A DNA stretch of 46,653 bases from contig JACNFK010000028.1 in assembly GCA_014384675.1 (NCBI GenBank), forward strand, positions 1 to 46,653, in the 5' to 3' direction. Positions within the stretch are counted from its first letter, which is position 1, and the number at the start of each line of letters is the position of its first letter. This DNA comes from Candidatus Thiopontia autotrophica. GTDB taxonomy: Bacteria > Pseudomonadota > Gammaproteobacteria > GCF-002020875. Shown in pieces: positions 1 through 10,570 of the stretch. Below the pieces are notes generated by a model, which was not told the origin of the DNA, made no database searches, and saw only the letters and a program-made list of their open reading frames with translations. The position numbers and the translations under genes were made by a program.

Positions 1-85
1 CCATGCGCATTACGGAGCCCTTGCCGAACTGGCGTTCGATCTGGGTAAGGGCTGCCTCTAGTGCTTTTTGTCTGTTCTTGTCCAT
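1..85 (-). CDS. recA: Recombinase RecA, N-terminal start only (partial)
   Basis: The minus strand reads [20 protein letters not shown] followed by GKGSVMRM, the usual RecA N-terminus, and then leaves the window. RecA forms the ATP-dependent filament on single-stranded DNA for recombination and SOS induction. The ATG is at 83-85. The gene follows cinA on the same strand after 49 bp, the common cinA-recA order. I saw no CTG-N10-CAG SOS box in that gap or in the short cinA-mutS gap, so any LexA site must be elsewhere or atypical. Confidence 0.93.
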   Translation of the reverse strand, partial: MDKNRQKALEAALTQIERQFGKGSVMRM

Positions 86-134
86 CTGATAAAGCCTGTG
101 AAATAGCGTGAAATTATCCCATAAAAGAGAAGAC

Positions 135-629
135 TCACCTAACCAATTTTATGTTCTGCAACACCTTTTCCAGAGCATAAAGAACGGTCTGTTCACGGAT
201 CTCATTGCGGTTGCCATCAAAAACTACTGACTCCCCATGAAACAGATCATCTCTCCCCTGCCAACCAAACCAGACCAACCCCACAGGTTTGTCATCACTA
301 CCACCGGTTGGTCCAGCAATGCCACTTACTGCCACGGCAACATCTGCACTACTGCGATCCAGAGCCCCTGTAACCATCTCCTGAACCGTCTCTATACTTA
401 CCGCGCCATACTGCTGCAATGTCTGCTCAGACACACCCAACATCTCCATTTTGGACTCATTGGAATAGGTGACAAACCCACGCTCAAACCAGCCACTGCT
501 ACCTGCTGGATCAGTCATTACTTTGGAGATCCACCCGGCAGTACATGATTCTGCAGTAACAAGCATCAAACCATGCTTCAACAGCTCTCTCGATAACTCA
601 TTTACTACATTTTCAATTTCGTACTGCAT
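135..629 (-). CDS. cinA: CinA C-terminal domain protein, nicotinamide-nucleotide amidase (PncC-like)
   Basis: The 164-residue protein is a stand-alone CinA C-terminal domain. This family deamidates nicotinamide mononucleotide to nicotinic acid mononucleotide in pyridine nucleotide salvage. The TAESCTAG block near residue 25 and the GIAGPTGG block near residue 103 are the conserved family motifs. Length matches E. coli PncC (about 165), so the N-terminal MoCF-like domain of full-length CinA is absent. It lies just upstream of recA on the same strand. The 28-bp gap to the divergent mutS start means the two promoters must overlap the coding starts. Confidence 0.93.
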   Translation of the reverse strand: MQYEIENVVNELSRELLKHGLMLVTAESCTAGWISKVMTDPAGSSGWFERGFVTYSNESKMEMLGVSEQTLQQYGAVSIETVQEMVTGALDRSSADVAVAVSGIAGPTGGSDDKPVGLVWFGWQGRDDLFHGESVVFDGNRNEIREQTVLYALEKVLQNIKLVR

Positions 630-657
630 TCTGTTTTCCGGTAAACTTTCTCGCTCA

Positions 658-3210
658 ATGAACAGCAGTAATCATACCCCGGTAATGCAGCAATTTCTTC
701 GTATCAAGGCGGAGCATCCTGACTCGCTGCTGTTTTACCGTATGGGAGATTTTTACGAACTCTTCTTTGACGATGCCAAACGGGCAGCTGAACTACTTGA
801 TATCACACTGACTGCACGTGGCAAATCAGCTGGCGAACCTATCCCGATGGCTGGTGTCCCTTACCATGCTGCCGAGCAGTATCTTGCCCGTCTGGTAAAA
901 CTTGGTGAGTCTGTAGCAATCTGTGAACAGGTTGGTGACCCTGCCAAAAGCAAGGGCCCGGTTGAACGCCAGGTGGCTCGAATCATCACTCCAGGCACTC
1001 TTACCGATGAGGCGCTGATGGATGACAATGCCGAGAGTTTGTTGGTATCCATTTACGAAGATGATGGGCGCTATGGTGTAGCAATACTTGCACTGGCAGC
1101 AGGACGTTTTCAGGTTATGGAGATAAATGGTCTACAGTCCCTGTTTGGAGAGCTAGAGCGGATAAAGCCATCAGAGATCCTGTTTCCTGAAAACTCTCAA
1201 CTACGCACACAACTTGATGGACGCAGTGGATTACGCCCTCAGCCTGGGTGGAATTTTGATCCTGAAACAGCACAAAGAGAGCTGGCCAAACAGTTTGGAA
1301 CCAACGATCTATCAGGGTTTGGGTGTAATGATCTAACTATTGGACTAGGTGCTGCGGGGGCACTTTTACAATATGTCCAGCACACACAACGAACCTCACT
1401 ACCACACCTGAACAGTATTCAACTCCTGCAGCAAGAGAAAAATGTCTCTATTGATGCAGCCAGTTACAAAAACCTGGAGATTCTATCCAATCTTGCAGGT
1501 GGCGAGACTCACACCCTTATCGAAACAATGGACCATACCAGCACTGCCATGGGAGGTCGCATGCTGCGGCGCTGGCTGAGTAATCCAATACAGAATAAAA
1601 CTGTTCTTGAACAACGTCTCTTCTCTGTTGAGTCCATTTTCGAACAACGTCTTCACGATACCTTTCAGCCCATATTGCGTGGTATTGGTGATATGGAGAG
1701 AATCCTCTCCCGTATTGCGCTACGAAGTGCCCGCCCCCGTGACCTGGCACGATTAAGGGACTCCCTGACATCACTTCCTGCACTGCAACAGTCCATCAGG
1801 GATGATCAACGCGAAGCACTGGGTAGTCTGGCACAACAAATTTCAACTTTTCCGGAAATTGAACAGCTACTTACAAGTGCAATAATCGATAACCCGCCCA
1901 TGATTATTCGTGATGGTGGAGTTATTGCGACAGGATATGATATCGAACTGGATGAGCTACGCTCTATCCGTAAGAATGCCGGGGAACTACTACAGCAACT
2001 GGAGCAGAGGGAGCGAGAGCGTACCGGAATCACCACCCTCAAGGTTGGTTATAACAGTGTTCATGGTTACTACATCGAGATTGGCAAGGCACAGAATGGA
2101 GAGATTCCAGTGGAGTATGTGCGCCGCCAGACACTTAAAGCAGCTGAACGTTTTATCACTCCAGAGCTTAAGAGCTTCGAGGATAAAGTGCTATCTGCCA
2201 ATGAGCGTGCGTTAGGGCGTGAAAAAGCACTCTACGAGGAGCTCATTGAAAAACTTATCGATATCTTGGTGCCGCTACAGCAATGTAGCTTGGGAATTGC
2301 TGAACTTGATGTATTGACCAACCTTGCCGAACGTGCGGAGAGGCTGGAGTGGGTACGACCACAACTGGTTGATGAGAGTCAACTTGCAATCAAGGAGGGG
2401 CGCCACCCGGTTGTTGAGACTGTTTCCGAAACCCCTTTTATTGCCAATGACCTCTCTCTCGATGACTCCACCAGAATGTTGATAATCACCGGACCCAACA
2501 TGGGCGGCAAAAGTACCTTTATGCGTCAGAATGCGTTGATTGTCCTGTTGGCACATATTGGCAGCTTTGTCCCGGCTACGGCTGCAACCATAGGTATGGT
2601 TGATCGAATCTTCACCAGAATTGGGGCATCTGATGACCTCGCTGGTGGCCGCTCCACCTTTATGGTGGAGATGACAGAGACAGCCAACATCCTCCACAAT
2701 GCCACTTTCCGCAGCCTGGTGTTAATGGACGAGATTGGTCGTGGCACCAGCACTTATGATGGACTTTCCCTGGCTGGGGCATGTGCAGAACATCTGGTTA
2801 AACATCAGGGGTCACTCAGCCTGTTTGCAACCCACTATTTTGAGCTTACGGCAATGGAGAATCAGCTTCCTGCCATAAAAAATGTCCACCTGGATGCAAC
2901 AGAACATGGTGACGGTATTGTTTTTCTTCATGCTGTACGTCCAGGGCCAGCAAATCAGAGCTATGGGTTACAGGTTGCGAGTTTAGCCGGTATACCACAA
3001 CAGGTAATTAAGCAGGCACAGGAGAGGTTGATTGAGCTGGAAGAGGAGCAGGGGTCACAAACCACCGTCGCCAGCTCCTCAACCAGACAGCCACAGATGT
3101 CTCTGTTTAGTAGATCAGCTGTAGAGGAGCTTGTGAGAGATATGGATCCAGACCAGATGACACCAAAGGATGCGCTGGATGCAATCTATCAACTCAAAAA
3201 GAGCCTATAG
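658..3210 (+). CDS. mutS: DNA mismatch repair protein MutS
   Basis: MutS binds mismatched or looped bases and recruits MutL. The start chosen is the ATG at 658, giving 850 residues and the usual N-terminus. A longer in-frame extension to 469 would run through the opposite-strand cinA gene. The mismatch-reading Phe-Tyr-Glu triplet is F32-Y33-E34. Walker A (GPNMGGKST) is near residue 612 and the MDEIGRGTS Walker B/signature region near 690. The C-terminal tail carries a short helical segment typical of tetramerising MutS. The stop overlaps the convergent dsbC stop by 6 bp. MutL is at 28455-30263. Confidence 0.97.
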   Translation: MNSSNHTPVMQQFLRIKAEHPDSLLFYRMGDFYELFFDDAKRAAELLDITLTARGKSAGEPIPMAGVPYHAAEQYLARLVKLGESVAICEQVGDPAKSKGPVERQVARIITPGTLTDEALMDDNAESLLVSIYEDDGRYGVAILALAAGRFQVMEINGLQSLFGELERIKPSEILFPENSQLRTQLDGRSGLRPQPGWNFDPETAQRELAKQFGTNDLSGFGCNDLTIGLGAAGALLQYVQHTQRTSLPHLNSIQLLQQEKNVSIDAASYKNLEILSNLAGGETHTLIETMDHTSTAMGGRMLRRWLSNPIQNKTVLEQRLFSVESIFEQRLHDTFQPILRGIGDMERILSRIALRSARPRDLARLRDSLTSLPALQQSIRDDQREALGSLAQQISTFPEIEQLLTSAIIDNPPMIIRDGGVIATGYDIELDELRSIRKNAGELLQQLEQRERERTGITTLKVGYNSVHGYYIEIGKAQNGEIPVEYVRRQTLKAAERFITPELKSFEDKVLSANERALGREKALYEELIEKLIDILVPLQQCSLGIAELDVLTNLAERAERLEWVRPQLVDESQLAIKEGRHPVVETVSETPFIANDLSLDDSTRMLIITGPNMGGKSTFMRQNALIVLLAHIGSFVPATAATIGMVDRIFTRIGASDDLAGGRSTFMVEMTETANILHNATFRSLVLMDEIGRGTSTYDGLSLAGACAEHLVKHQGSLSLFATHYFELTAMENQLPAIKNVHLDATEHGDGIVFLHAVRPGPANQSYGLQVASLAGIPQQVIKQAQERLIELEEEQGSQTTVASSSTRQPQMSLFSRSAVEELVRDMDPDQMTPKDALDAIYQLKKSL

Positions 3211-3933
3211 CCCAAGTTTCTCAATCAGTTTTTTTGCCGGCATATAGCCACTAATAACCTCTCCGTCATCCACTACAATATGTGGCGTCCCCTGCAACCC
3301 AAAGCTGGTAGCCAGGCGCATCTGTGACATAACAGGATTTTCACAACTCTTTTTATCCAGCTTCTCGCCAGACTTTGCCGCTGTCAATGCGGCTGCACGA
3401 TCTTCGGAACACCATACTGTTACTGCCTTCTGGTAAGAGGATGAGTTGAATCCTGCACGAGGATAGAGTAGATACCTAAGCTTGATACCGGCATCCATCA
3501 GCTCCTCGCGCTCTTCATGTAGGCGAACACAATAAGGGCAATCAATATCGGTAAAGATGGTCAGTGTGCGCTTGCTCTCTTTAGGGGCATAAACCACCAT
3601 CTCTGACTCATCCAGTCCATTCAGTATCTCTACTCTGGCTGATGCAATACGCTCATCTGTCAGATTGGTACGACTCTCCAGATCCAGCATCTCACCATCA
3701 ATCAGATAACGCCCATCAGCAGAGAGGTAGAGAATTGTAGTGCCGTACCGAGCCTCAAAAAGACCTGAGACAGGGGCAGCACGCACCTCACTGGGGGCTG
3801 TTCCTGGAATAATCTTCTGCAACCGGTCCGTTACCGCATGGGGAATATCTCCAGCTGCCTCAGCCCATGACAGGGTAAAAGAGATGATCGCAAAAAATGC
3901 GGCGGCTATTTTTATATATGTATTGTTTTTCAT
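3205..3933 (-). CDS. dsbC: Periplasmic thiol:disulfide isomerase DsbC-type
   Basis: The 242-residue protein starts with a clear Sec signal peptide (lysine-containing n-region, hydrophobic stretch, then SWAEAAG). A DsbC/DsbG dimerisation domain covers about residues 28-110. The thioredoxin fold follows, with active site CPYC at 132-135 and the cis-proline context QGTPH near 217. It is expected to reshuffle wrong disulfides in the periplasm, kept reduced by DsbD. It follows xerD by 6 bp, matching the known xerD-dsbC order in gammaproteobacteria. CPYC differs from the CGYC of E. coli DsbC, but DsbC-like proteins vary here. Confidence 0.93.
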   Translation of the reverse strand: MKNNTYIKIAAAFFAIISFTLSWAEAAGDIPHAVTDRLQKIIPGTAPSEVRAAPVSGLFEARYGTTILYLSADGRYLIDGEMLDLESRTNLTDERIASARVEILNGLDESEMVVYAPKESKRTLTIFTDIDCPYCVRLHEEREELMDAGIKLRYLLYPRAGFNSSSYQKAVTVWCSEDRAAALTAAKSGEKLDKKSCENPVMSQMRLATSFGLQGTPHIVVDDGEVISGYMPAKKLIEKLGL

Positions 3934-3939
3934 TATTTA

Positions 3940-4830
3940 TTAACCTCTTGGATGATGTTCTTTATGTATATTCTTCAATCTTTCTCTGGCAACATGCGTA
4001 TAAATCTGGGTAGTTGATAGATCACTATGACCCAATAATACCTGAACAGAACGGAGATCGGCTCCATGATTCAGCAAGTGTGTAGCAAAAGCGTGCCTTA
4101 ATGTGTGCGGGGAGAATGGTGTCAAGATACGGGCCTCACGACCATACTTTTTTAGTCTGATCCAAAACGCCTGGCGAGACATCCCCGCCCCCCTGGAGGT
4201 TACAAAAAGCGAATCGGAGGTACGTCCCTGCATAAACACTGGTCTGCCTTCATCCAGAAAACGCTCTATCCAGTAAAGCGCCTCCTCTCCCAAAGGGACT
4301 AGGCGCTCTTTGTTTCCCTTTCCCATAACACGGGCAACCCCCTGTCTCAGATTGAGCGCATCTATTCTTAGCTGTACCAACTCCGAAACCCTGAATCCCC
4401 CACCATACATCAACTCGATCATTGCACGATCCCTCAACCCCAGTGGAGCTGAGACGTCCGGCGTGTCCAGTAGATCCTCAACCTCCTGTTCAGTCAGGGT
4501 AGATGGCAGCGCACGACCAATTTTTGGAGAGTCAATCCGCGCCGTCGGGTCATCTCTTCGTACCCCACTATTTAACAGATAGCGGTAAAAACGTCGCAGG
4601 GAACTTAATACCCTTGCTACGGTGCGCGCATGACGCCCCTTGCCAGCAAGATATGAGAGATAGCCCAGCAATGATTCTCTATCAGCCTCAACAATATCGT
4701 CAACATACTGTTCATCAAGCCAGGTACGGTATTGATTGAGATCACTGCGGTAGGCAGAGATAGTGTTTTGACTCAACCCTTTCTCCATCCATAGAGTATC
4801 AAGAAAATCCTCTATCTTCCCCTTTCCCAA
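3940..4830 (-). CDS. xerD: Tyrosine recombinase XerD
   Basis: XerD acts with XerC at dif to resolve chromosome dimers at the septum. The 296-residue length is normal. An N-terminal SAM-like DNA-binding domain covers about 5-90 and the catalytic domain the rest. The catalytic residues are visible: R147 (GGGFRVSE), K171, H242 and R245 (HTLRH), H268 (LLGHSD) and nucleophile Y277 (IYTHV). Its position upstream of dsbC supports XerD rather than XerC, a lone phage integrase or another family member. Confidence 0.95.
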   Translation of the reverse strand: MGKGKIEDFLDTLWMEKGLSQNTISAYRSDLNQYRTWLDEQYVDDIVEADRESLLGYLSYLAGKGRHARTVARVLSSLRRFYRYLLNSGVRRDDPTARIDSPKIGRALPSTLTEQEVEDLLDTPDVSAPLGLRDRAMIELMYGGGFRVSELVQLRIDALNLRQGVARVMGKGNKERLVPLGEEALYWIERFLDEGRPVFMQGRTSDSLFVTSRGAGMSRQAFWIRLKKYGREARILTPFSPHTLRHAFATHLLNHGADLRSVQVLLGHSDLSTTQIYTHVARERLKNIHKEHHPRG

Positions 4831-4843
4831 CTATTCAGCCTCC

Positions 4844-4885
4844 CAAAACAGAAGAGGGCGGATCATATAATGACCCGCCCTCTTT
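4844..4885 (-). terminator. Rho-independent terminator of the rpsP-rimM-trmD-rplS operon
   Basis: The inverted repeat AGAGGGCGG/CCGCCCTCT forms a 9-bp GC-rich stem around an AT-rich loop. Read on the minus strand it is followed by TCTGTTTTG. It lies 30 bp past the rplS stop and just before xerD. Confidence 0.85.
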
Positions 4886-4914
4886 GCATTCACCCTTTCA
4901 ACAGGAAAAGGTTA

Positions 4915-5259
4915 CTAAATCTTCTCTTTAATACGTGCAGCCTTACCAGTACGCTCACGCATGTAGTACAACTTGGCTTGGCGAACCACACCACGACGCT
5001 TGACAGTGATACTGTCAACCAACGGGCTATAAGTCTGGAACACACGCTCCACGCCCTCACCATACGAGATCTTGCGAACAGTAAACGATGAATTCAATCC
5101 ACGATTTTTCTTGGCAATACAGAGCCCCTCAAAAGCCTGTAGACGTTCACGATCACCCTCCTTTACCTTAACCTGAACAACAACTGTATCTCCAGGATTA
5201 AACTCAGGAATCTCACGACCCATCTGCTCCGCTTCCAACTCTTGAATAATATTACTCAT
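4915..5259 (-). CDS. rplS: 50S ribosomal protein L19
   Basis: L19 sits at the 30S-50S interface of the large subunit. The start chosen is the ATG at 5257-5259 ([13 protein letters not shown]), giving 114 residues, the family length. The extra 26 codons of the open frame upstream do not resemble L19 and include the leader hairpin. The core motifs [16 protein letters not shown] and [14 protein letters not shown] are intact. It is the last gene of rpsP-rimM-trmD-rplS. Confidence 0.97.
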   Translation of the reverse strand: MSNIIQELEAEQMGREIPEFNPGDTVVVQVKVKEGDRERLQAFEGLCIAKKNRGLNSSFTVRKISYGEGVERVFQTYSPLVDSITVKRRGVVRQAKLYYMRERTGKAARIKEKI

Positions 5260-5291
5260 CACTCTAATCCATAACTCTCTGTAAACATAAA

Positions 5292-5324
5292 AATAACCCT
5301 TGATCACGCTAACATGCAAGGGCT
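5292..5324 (-). terminator. Terminator-like hairpin in the trmD-rplS gap
   Basis: On the minus strand the stem CCCTTG/CAAGGG, extended by a G-U and an A-U pair, is followed by TTATTTTTATG, 35 bp upstream of the rplS start. It could partly terminate or attenuate transcription into rplS. Its sequence closely resembles the terminator after rplI at 14448-14484, so the two look like copies of one module. Confidence 0.55.
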
Positions 5325-5382
5325 TTGAAGCGGGCAATTATACTGTTTTTCCACAGTTTTTCACCCTATTATTACCAAATAT

Positions 5383-6066
5383 TCACAATATATCTGGCCG
5401 TCGCTTTTTTGTTCTGAGCTCTGCCTGTTCCCTTCTCCACTCAGCAATAGCCTGATGATTTCCACTCAACAAAACCTCTGGTACCGATCTTCCATCCACC
5501 TCCTCCGGACGGCTATAGTGAGGGTGATCCAACAGCGCATCAGAAAATGAATCCTCTGCTGCAGAGTCCGCATGCCCTAACGCTCCAGGCACAAGCCGGA
5601 TCACAGCATCCATCAGCACCATAGCTGGCAACTCTCCCCCACTAACAACATAATCACCAATTGATATCTCCTCATCCACCTCGGACTCAATCAGCCTCTC
5701 ATCGATGCCTTCATAACGTCCTGCCAACAGAAGCATGCCATCTTTTTTGCTCAACTCCTCTATCTTGCCCTGAGTAAGCGGTTTTCCTTGTGGTGAGAGA
5801 TAAATCAGATAAGGAGATATTCCGCTCTCTTTCTGACTATCTCTCGCCTGACAGATAGCCTTTTTCAGTGGCTCATAGAGCATTACCATACCTGGGCCTC
5901 CACCATAGGGACGATCATCCACAGTACGGTGCCGATCCTCTGTAAAATCTCTGGGGTTCCAGTGATGGATATCCACCAACCCACGATCAACAGCTCTCTT
6001 TGTTATCCCCTGCCCGGTAATAGCACTCAACATCTCGGGAAATAGTGTAATGAGATCAAAACGCAC
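5383..6066 (-). CDS. trmD: tRNA (guanine37-N1)-methyltransferase TrmD
   Basis: TrmD methylates G37 of tRNAs with SAM, preventing +1 frameshifts. SPOUT trefoil-knot motifs are visible: [23 protein letters not shown] and [14 protein letters not shown] chose the GTG at 6064-6066: it overlaps the rimM stop as TAGTG, has GGAGG 11 nt upstream, and its [13 protein letters not shown] aligns with the start of known TrmD proteins. The GTG at 6084 would add six residues (233 in total) and cannot be excluded. Translational coupling to rimM is likely. Confidence 0.95.
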   Translation of the reverse strand: MRFDLITLFPEMLSAITGQGITKRAVDRGLVDIHHWNPRDFTEDRHRTVDDRPYGGGPGMVMLYEPLKKAICQARDSQKESGISPYLIYLSPQGKPLTQGKIEELSKKDGMLLLAGRYEGIDERLIESEVDEEISIGDYVVSGGELPAMVLMDAVIRLVPGALGHADSAAEDSFSDALLDHPHYSRPEEVDGRSVPEVLLSGNHQAIAEWRREQAELRTKKRRPDIL

Positions 6067-6581
6067 TAGAAATCCAGCCTCCACTCAACCGTGATCCTTT
6101 TCTCTTCAAGATCAACCTCGGTAACCCATTGGTTAACAAATGGGATCAATACATCTTTATCTTCACCACTTATCACCATCACATCATTGGCTCCCGTCTC
6201 CATCAAATCGGAAACCTCGCCCAACACCCCGTCATCAGAGTTAATCACCTGACATCCAATCAGATCTGACCAGTAGTACTCGTCATCTGTTAATTTTTCC
6301 AATGCATCTCGTCTGACCGATATATCAACACCAATCAGCTCCTCTGCTGCTGTTCTATCATTGAAGCCATCCAGGAGCACAACAACACCTTTACCATGAC
6401 GCTTTCCCTGTTTTACCACAAACTCTCTCTGCTCCCCATTTATGGTTAACAACCACTTGCGGTAACGCAGGATATTCTCTCGAGGAGATGTATAGGAGTA
6501 TATTTTCACCCATCCACGAACGCCAAAAAGCCCACTAACTCTTCCCAGCAACACCAGGGAATCAGTGGACTTCTTATTCAT
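6066..6581 (-). CDS. rimM: 16S rRNA processing protein RimM
   Basis: RimM helps mature the 3' domain of the 30S subunit through binding to S19. The 171-residue protein has the N-terminal RimM barrel with [15 protein letters not shown] and a C-terminal PRC-barrel-like domain with [13 protein letters not shown] and the proline-containing loop IPFVNQWV. It lies between rpsP and trmD in the classic order. Confidence 0.95.
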   Translation of the reverse strand: MNKKSTDSLVLLGRVSGLFGVRGWVKIYSYTSPRENILRYRKWLLTINGEQREFVVKQGKRHGKGVVVLLDGFNDRTAAEELIGVDISVRRDALEKLTDDEYYWSDLIGCQVINSDDGVLGEVSDLMETGANDVMVISGEDKDVLIPFVNQWVTEVDLEEKRITVEWRLDF

Positions 6582-6632
6582 CGGAAGGATGAGTACCCCG
6601 TTCTGCTCGGGTGAGCATCACAGGATGGTTAA

Positions 6633-6887
6633 TCAGGCTGCGGCGGCCTTGCTATTCTCTTTAACAAGACTGGCAACACGATTGGAAAGCTGTGCACCAT
6701 TGGTAATCCAATGATCTACACGGTCCATATCCATCTCCAGGCGCTTCTCGTTACCGGATGCCACAGGATTAAAGTATCCGAGCTTCTCCAGGAAACGTCC
6801 ATCACGACTATTTCTCTTGTCAGTTGCAACAATGCGGTAAAAAGGACGTTTTTTTGCACCACCACGTGCAAGACGAATTACTACCAT
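6633..6887 (-). CDS. rpsP: 30S ribosomal protein S16
   Basis: The start is the ATG at 6885-6887 ([20 protein letters not shown]), giving 84 residues, the S16 length. The 18 extra upstream codons of the open frame are leader sequence. The conserved [19 protein letters not shown] block is present. It is the first gene of the rpsP-rimM-trmD-rplS operon. Confidence 0.97.
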   Translation of the reverse strand: MVVIRLARGGAKKRPFYRIVATDKRNSRDGRFLEKLGYFNPVASGNEKRLEMDMDRVDHWITNGAQLSNRVASLVKENSKAAAA

Positions 6888-6973
6888 TTTTTCTTTCCAG
6901 TTCTCAATATTTAATGGATGAAAAAAACCGACCCCAATCAACCTAATGTGAGTCGGCTCTTAATTAGTCGGGC

Positions 6974-7002
6974 ATTATACTGCATGAAAGCATCGAAGTG
7001 AA
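6974..7002 (-). promoter_or_regulatory. Probable sigma-70 promoter of the rpsP operon
   Basis: The minus strand has a consensus -10 TATAAT (6979-6974) with a weak -35 TTCACT 17 bp upstream (7002-6997). It lies about 87 bp upstream of rpsP, between rpsP and ffh. Confidence 0.6.
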
Positions 7003-7018
7003 GATTTTTGAAGCCATT

Positions 7019-8401
7019 TTAAAATGGCATTTTCCCCCCTGGCATACCCCCTCCGCCAGCCATTCCTCCCATCCCCCGCATCATTCTGGCCATCTTCCCG
7101 CCTTTCATTTTTTTCATCATCTTCTGCATCTGCTTGAACTGCTTCAAAAGACGATTAAGATCCTGCACTGTAGTGCCAGAGCCTTGGGTGATTCTTCTCT
7201 TTCTTGACCCTTTGATCATGTCTGGGCGACGGCGCTCCTTTGGAGTCATGGAGTTGATCATGGCCTCCATACGTAAAAACTCACTATCATTTACCTGGTT
7301 CTTCACTTTATCCGACACATTTGCCATTCCAGGCAACTTATCCATCATCGAGGCAACCCCACCCATCCCCTGCATCTGTTGCAACTGATCTCTGAAATCC
7401 TCCAGATTAAAGCCTTTTCCCTTGCGTACCTTTTTGGCTAGCTTGTCGGCCTTCTTTTTGTCTACCTTACGCTCCAGCTCCTCAATAAGGCTTAAGGTAT
7501 CCCCCATCCCAAGTATTCTGGAGGCGATACGATCAGGATAGAAAGGCTCAAGTGCATCAACCTTCTCACCAACACCAAGAAACTTGATTGGCTTACCAGT
7601 TATCTGACGTACAGAAAGTGCCGCGCCACCACGAGCATCACCATCTGCCTTGGTCAAAACAACACCGGTCAACGGCAATGCTTCATCAAAGGCCTTGGCT
7701 GTATTGGCGGCATCCTGGCCTGTCATGCTATCAACAACAAACAGGGTCTCGACCGGAGTAACTGCAGCATGCAGCTTCCGAATCTCTCCCATCATCTCCT
7801 CATCCACATGGAGACGACCGGCGGTATCAATAATCAAGACATCGACAAACTGTTTTCTGGCCTGAGCTAACGCATTTTTTGCGATATCCACCGGTTTTTG
7901 ATCTGCCGTACTGGGGAAAAATGTTGCTCCAACCTCATCTGCCAACAATCTCAGCTGCTCAATTGCTGCTGGGCGGTAGATATCCGCACTGGCAACCATC
8001 ACCTTTCTGGATTCACGCTCCTGCAGAAAACGGGACAGTTTTGCCACACTGGTTGTTTTACCAGCACCCTGCAGGCCAGCCATAAGAATGACTGCCGGGG
8101 GTTGTGCACGCAGATTAAGCCCCTCGTTGGCATCCCCCATCAATACCACAAGTTCTGATTGAACAATTTTTATCAACGCCTGCCCAGGAGTAAGGCTTGC
8201 AGATACCTCCTGCCCTAGAGCACGCTCCTTGACCCGTTCAATAAACGCCTTCACAACAGTAAGCGCGACATCTGCCTCAAGTAGCGCCATACGAACATCA
8301 CGAAGTGCCTGCCCTATATTATCTTCAGTCAGACGACCCTGGCCCTTCAGAGTCTTGAGAGTTCGGTTAAGGCGATCGGTAAGATTTTCAAACATAGACA
8401 A
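7019..8401 (-). CDS. ffh: Signal recognition particle GTPase Ffh
   Basis: Ffh binds 4.5S RNA and signal sequences to target membrane proteins co-translationally to FtsY. The 460-residue protein has the N domain, the G domain (P-loop GLQGAGKTTS near residue 107, DTAGRL, TKADGDARGG) and the methionine-rich M domain from about 325. The M domain includes SGTTVQDLNRLLKQFKQMQK and ends in a Gly-Met tail. The matching SRP RNA gene is at 39091-39205. Confidence 0.97.
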   Translation of the reverse strand: MSMFENLTDRLNRTLKTLKGQGRLTEDNIGQALRDVRMALLEADVALTVVKAFIERVKERALGQEVSASLTPGQALIKIVQSELVVLMGDANEGLNLRAQPPAVILMAGLQGAGKTTSVAKLSRFLQERESRKVMVASADIYRPAAIEQLRLLADEVGATFFPSTADQKPVDIAKNALAQARKQFVDVLIIDTAGRLHVDEEMMGEIRKLHAAVTPVETLFVVDSMTGQDAANTAKAFDEALPLTGVVLTKADGDARGGAALSVRQITGKPIKFLGVGEKVDALEPFYPDRIASRILGMGDTLSLIEELERKVDKKKADKLAKKVRKGKGFNLEDFRDQLQQMQGMGGVASMMDKLPGMANVSDKVKNQVNDSEFLRMEAMINSMTPKERRRPDMIKGSRKRRITQGSGTTVQDLNRLLKQFKQMQKMMKKMKGGKMARMMRGMGGMAGGGGMPGGKMPF

Positions 8402-8486
8402 ATTATATCTAATTCTACTGACGAAACGGTTTCATTTATGACATCATCAACAAAAAAACCGGGCAGAAGTAATGTAAGGAGTTGAT

Positions 8487-9299
8487 ATGGACTTTGTCAC
8501 CACAGGAATCATCGCAAGTCTACTGTACCTTGTTACAGCAGTTGGGCTGGGACGTATGCTGACTCAGGGAATATCCTGTTTTGACCACCCAAGAAATGGG
8601 CTGAAACTGCTAGGGGTTATTGGTTTTTTGTTCCACACAAATGTTCTGTTCCAACTGGTCGTGGCGCAGTGGGTCAACCTGGGGTTCTTCCATGCACTAT
8701 CAATCACAAGCTGGTTGCTGGTACTTCTGCTTGAAATTACCTGGTTAATTCGCCCTGTAGGAAATCTTGGCATCATTATTTTCCCTATATCAGCCATAAC
8801 AGTTCTGCTACAGATCACCAATCCTGGTGCAGTGATACACACTGCATCAACCGCGCTCGATACACATATTCTACTCTCCATGCTTGCATACAGCCTGTTG
8901 GGTATAGCAGCACTACAGGCGATCCTGCTCGCAGTACAGGAGCATCACCTGCGCAATAAACAGCCAGGCGGATTCATTCGAGCACTACCACCTATGGCTG
9001 ATGTTGAGCACCTGATGTTTCAGCTGATTCGTGCAGGACTGTTAATGCTTACACTGGCTCTCTTGAGTGCTATTCCTCTGGTAGAGGATATGGTGGCACA
9101 ACAACGTGCGCATACTGCTCTGCTATCCATCATCTCCTGGATCATATTTGCCGCACTGTTATGGGGAAGAAAACAGCATGGTTGGCGCGGTCGTACTGCT
9201 GTGCGCTGGACTATTAGCGGATTTGTAATCCTCTTTCTTGCCTACTTTGGTAGCCGCTTTGTTGTCGAAATACTGATAGGTATCCCCTCCAGCGGATGA
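8487..9299 (+). CDS. CcsA/YpjD-family inner membrane protein (cytochrome c assembly fold)
   Basis: The 270-residue protein has about eight hydrophobic segments and the C-terminal pattern of the CytC_asm family (WGRKQHGWRGRTAVRW followed by a last helix). E. coli YpjD, also next to ffh and a CorB-like gene, is the likely orthologue. Family members in cytochrome c maturation handle heme, but the role of YpjD is not established. Divergent from ffh. Its stop overlaps the next start by 4 bp (ATGA), so the two genes are coupled. Confidence 0.85.
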   Translation: MDFVTTGIIASLLYLVTAVGLGRMLTQGISCFDHPRNGLKLLGVIGFLFHTNVLFQLVVAQWVNLGFFHALSITSWLLVLLLEITWLIRPVGNLGIIIFPISAITVLLQITNPGAVIHTASTALDTHILLSMLAYSLLGIAALQAILLAVQEHHLRNKQPGGFIRALPPMADVEHLMFQLIRAGLLMLTLALLSAIPLVEDMVAQQRAHTALLSIISWIIFAALLWGRKQHGWRGRTAVRWTISGFVILFLAYFGSRFVVEILIGIPSSG

Positions 9300-10570
9300 A
9301 TGAAGTCTCCACAGAGATTCTTTCCGGAATTCTCTTCCTATTGATTCTTATATCCGCTTTCTTTTCTGGTTCAGAAACCAGTATGATGGCAATAAACCGA
9401 TACCGCCTGCGCCACCTTTCTCGAATCGGGCATCGTGGTGCACGTTCAGCATCTCAACTTCTGGATCGCCCTGAGCGGTTGATTGGATTGATCCTGCTTG
9501 GCAATAATTTTGTAAATATTCTCGCATCCTCCATAGCCACAATAATCGGTATGCGTATATTTGGTGATGCCGGAATAGCCATTGCTACCGGCATCCTCAC
9601 TTTCGTTATTCTTATTTTTGCCGAGGTTACTCCAAAGACCATTGCTGCCCTTTCACCAGAACGTTTTGCCTATCCCGCATCATTCATACTTACACCACTG
9701 CTGCGTATTCTTTACCCTCTTGTCAGGCTGATAAACATAATCACCAATATTGTGTTACGTATGGTTGGAATAAAGCTCAACTCATCCCAAACTGATCACC
9801 TCTCCAGAGAGGAGTTGCGTACTGTTGTAAAAGAGGCTGGAGGGTTGATTCCAAAAAAACATCAATCCATGCTCACCAGTATCCTTGATCTTGAGGAGGT
9901 CACGGTAGAGGACATAATGGTCCCCCGCAACGAGATTATTGGAATAAATATCGAGGATACGTGGAGCGAGATTCTTACCCAGCTATCCCTTACCCAGCAC
10001 ACACGTCTTCCCGTGTTTAGTGACAACAGCGAACACCTGTTGGGAATTCTCCATATGCGTAATGCTATTCACCTAAGCTCCTCCGAGAAAGAGGGAAAAA
10101 GTGAACTCATCAAGGCACTGCATACACCACTCTTTATACCAGAGGGGACAACACTTAACATCCAGCTTCTTCAGTTCCAGAAGTTCAAAAAAAGAATGGG
10201 GTTGGTCGTTGATGAATATGGTGACATCCAGGGGCTGGTAACCCTTGAGGATCTGCTTGAAGAGATTGTCGGGGAGTTCACCACAGATGTATCCGATACA
10301 ATCTCCGAGATAAAGCCGCAGGAAGATGGATCATATCTGGTTGAAGGCAGTGCCAACCTGAGAGAGTTGGAGAAAAAAATGGGGTGGGATCTGCCTCTGG
10401 ATGGTCCAAAAACAGTTAACGGACTTATCCTGGAACATCTGGAGGATATACCGGAAGCCGGTACCAGCATGATGATAAATGGATACCCGGTAGAGGTTAC
10501 CAATGCATCAGAGAATATTGTTCGTCGGGTACGTATTTTCCCTCTGTTAAGAAAAAACCTTATAGACTAG
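9296..10570 (+). CDS. CorB/YfjD-type CNNM magnesium/cobalt transport family protein
   Basis: The 424-residue protein has an N-terminal DUF21/CNNM transmembrane domain (about 1-175, several helices, EVTPKTIAAL motif), a tandem CBS pair (about 200-330, VEDIMVPRNEIIGI and VDEYGDIQGLVTLEDLLEEIVGE) and a C-terminal CorC_HlyC domain. This layout is that of CorB/YfjD proteins linked to Mg2+/Co2+ homeostasis. Synteny (ffh, ypjD, corB-like) matches E. coli. The 3' end overlaps the convergent radA by 11 bp. Confidence 0.9.
   Translation: MNEVSTEILSGILFLLILISAFFSGSETSMMAINRYRLRHLSRIGHRGARSASQLLDRPERLIGLILLGNNFVNILASSIATIIGMRIFGDAGIAIATGILTFVILIFAEVTPKTIAALSPERFAYPASFILTPLLRILYPLVRLINIITNIVLRMVGIKLNSSQTDHLSREELRTVVKEAGGLIPKKHQSMLTSILDLEEVTVEDIMVPRNEIIGINIEDTWSEILTQLSLTQHTRLPVFSDNSEHLLGILHMRNAIHLSSSEKEGKSELIKALHTPLFIPEGTTLNIQLLQFQKFKKRMGLVVDEYGDIQGLVTLEDLLEEIVGEFTTDVSDTISEIKPQEDGSYLVEGSANLRELEKKMGWDLPLDGPKTVNGLILEHLEDIPEAGTSMMINGYPVEVTNASENIVRRVRIFPLLRKNLID

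Noticed and set aside
469-657. N-terminal extension of mutS
   Set aside because: The extra 63 codons run antisense to cinA and do not resemble MutS. The ATG at 658 gives the normal N-terminus.
630-657. SOS box for recA/cinA
   Set aside because: No CTG-N10-CAG palindrome was found in the cinA-mutS or cinA-recA gaps.
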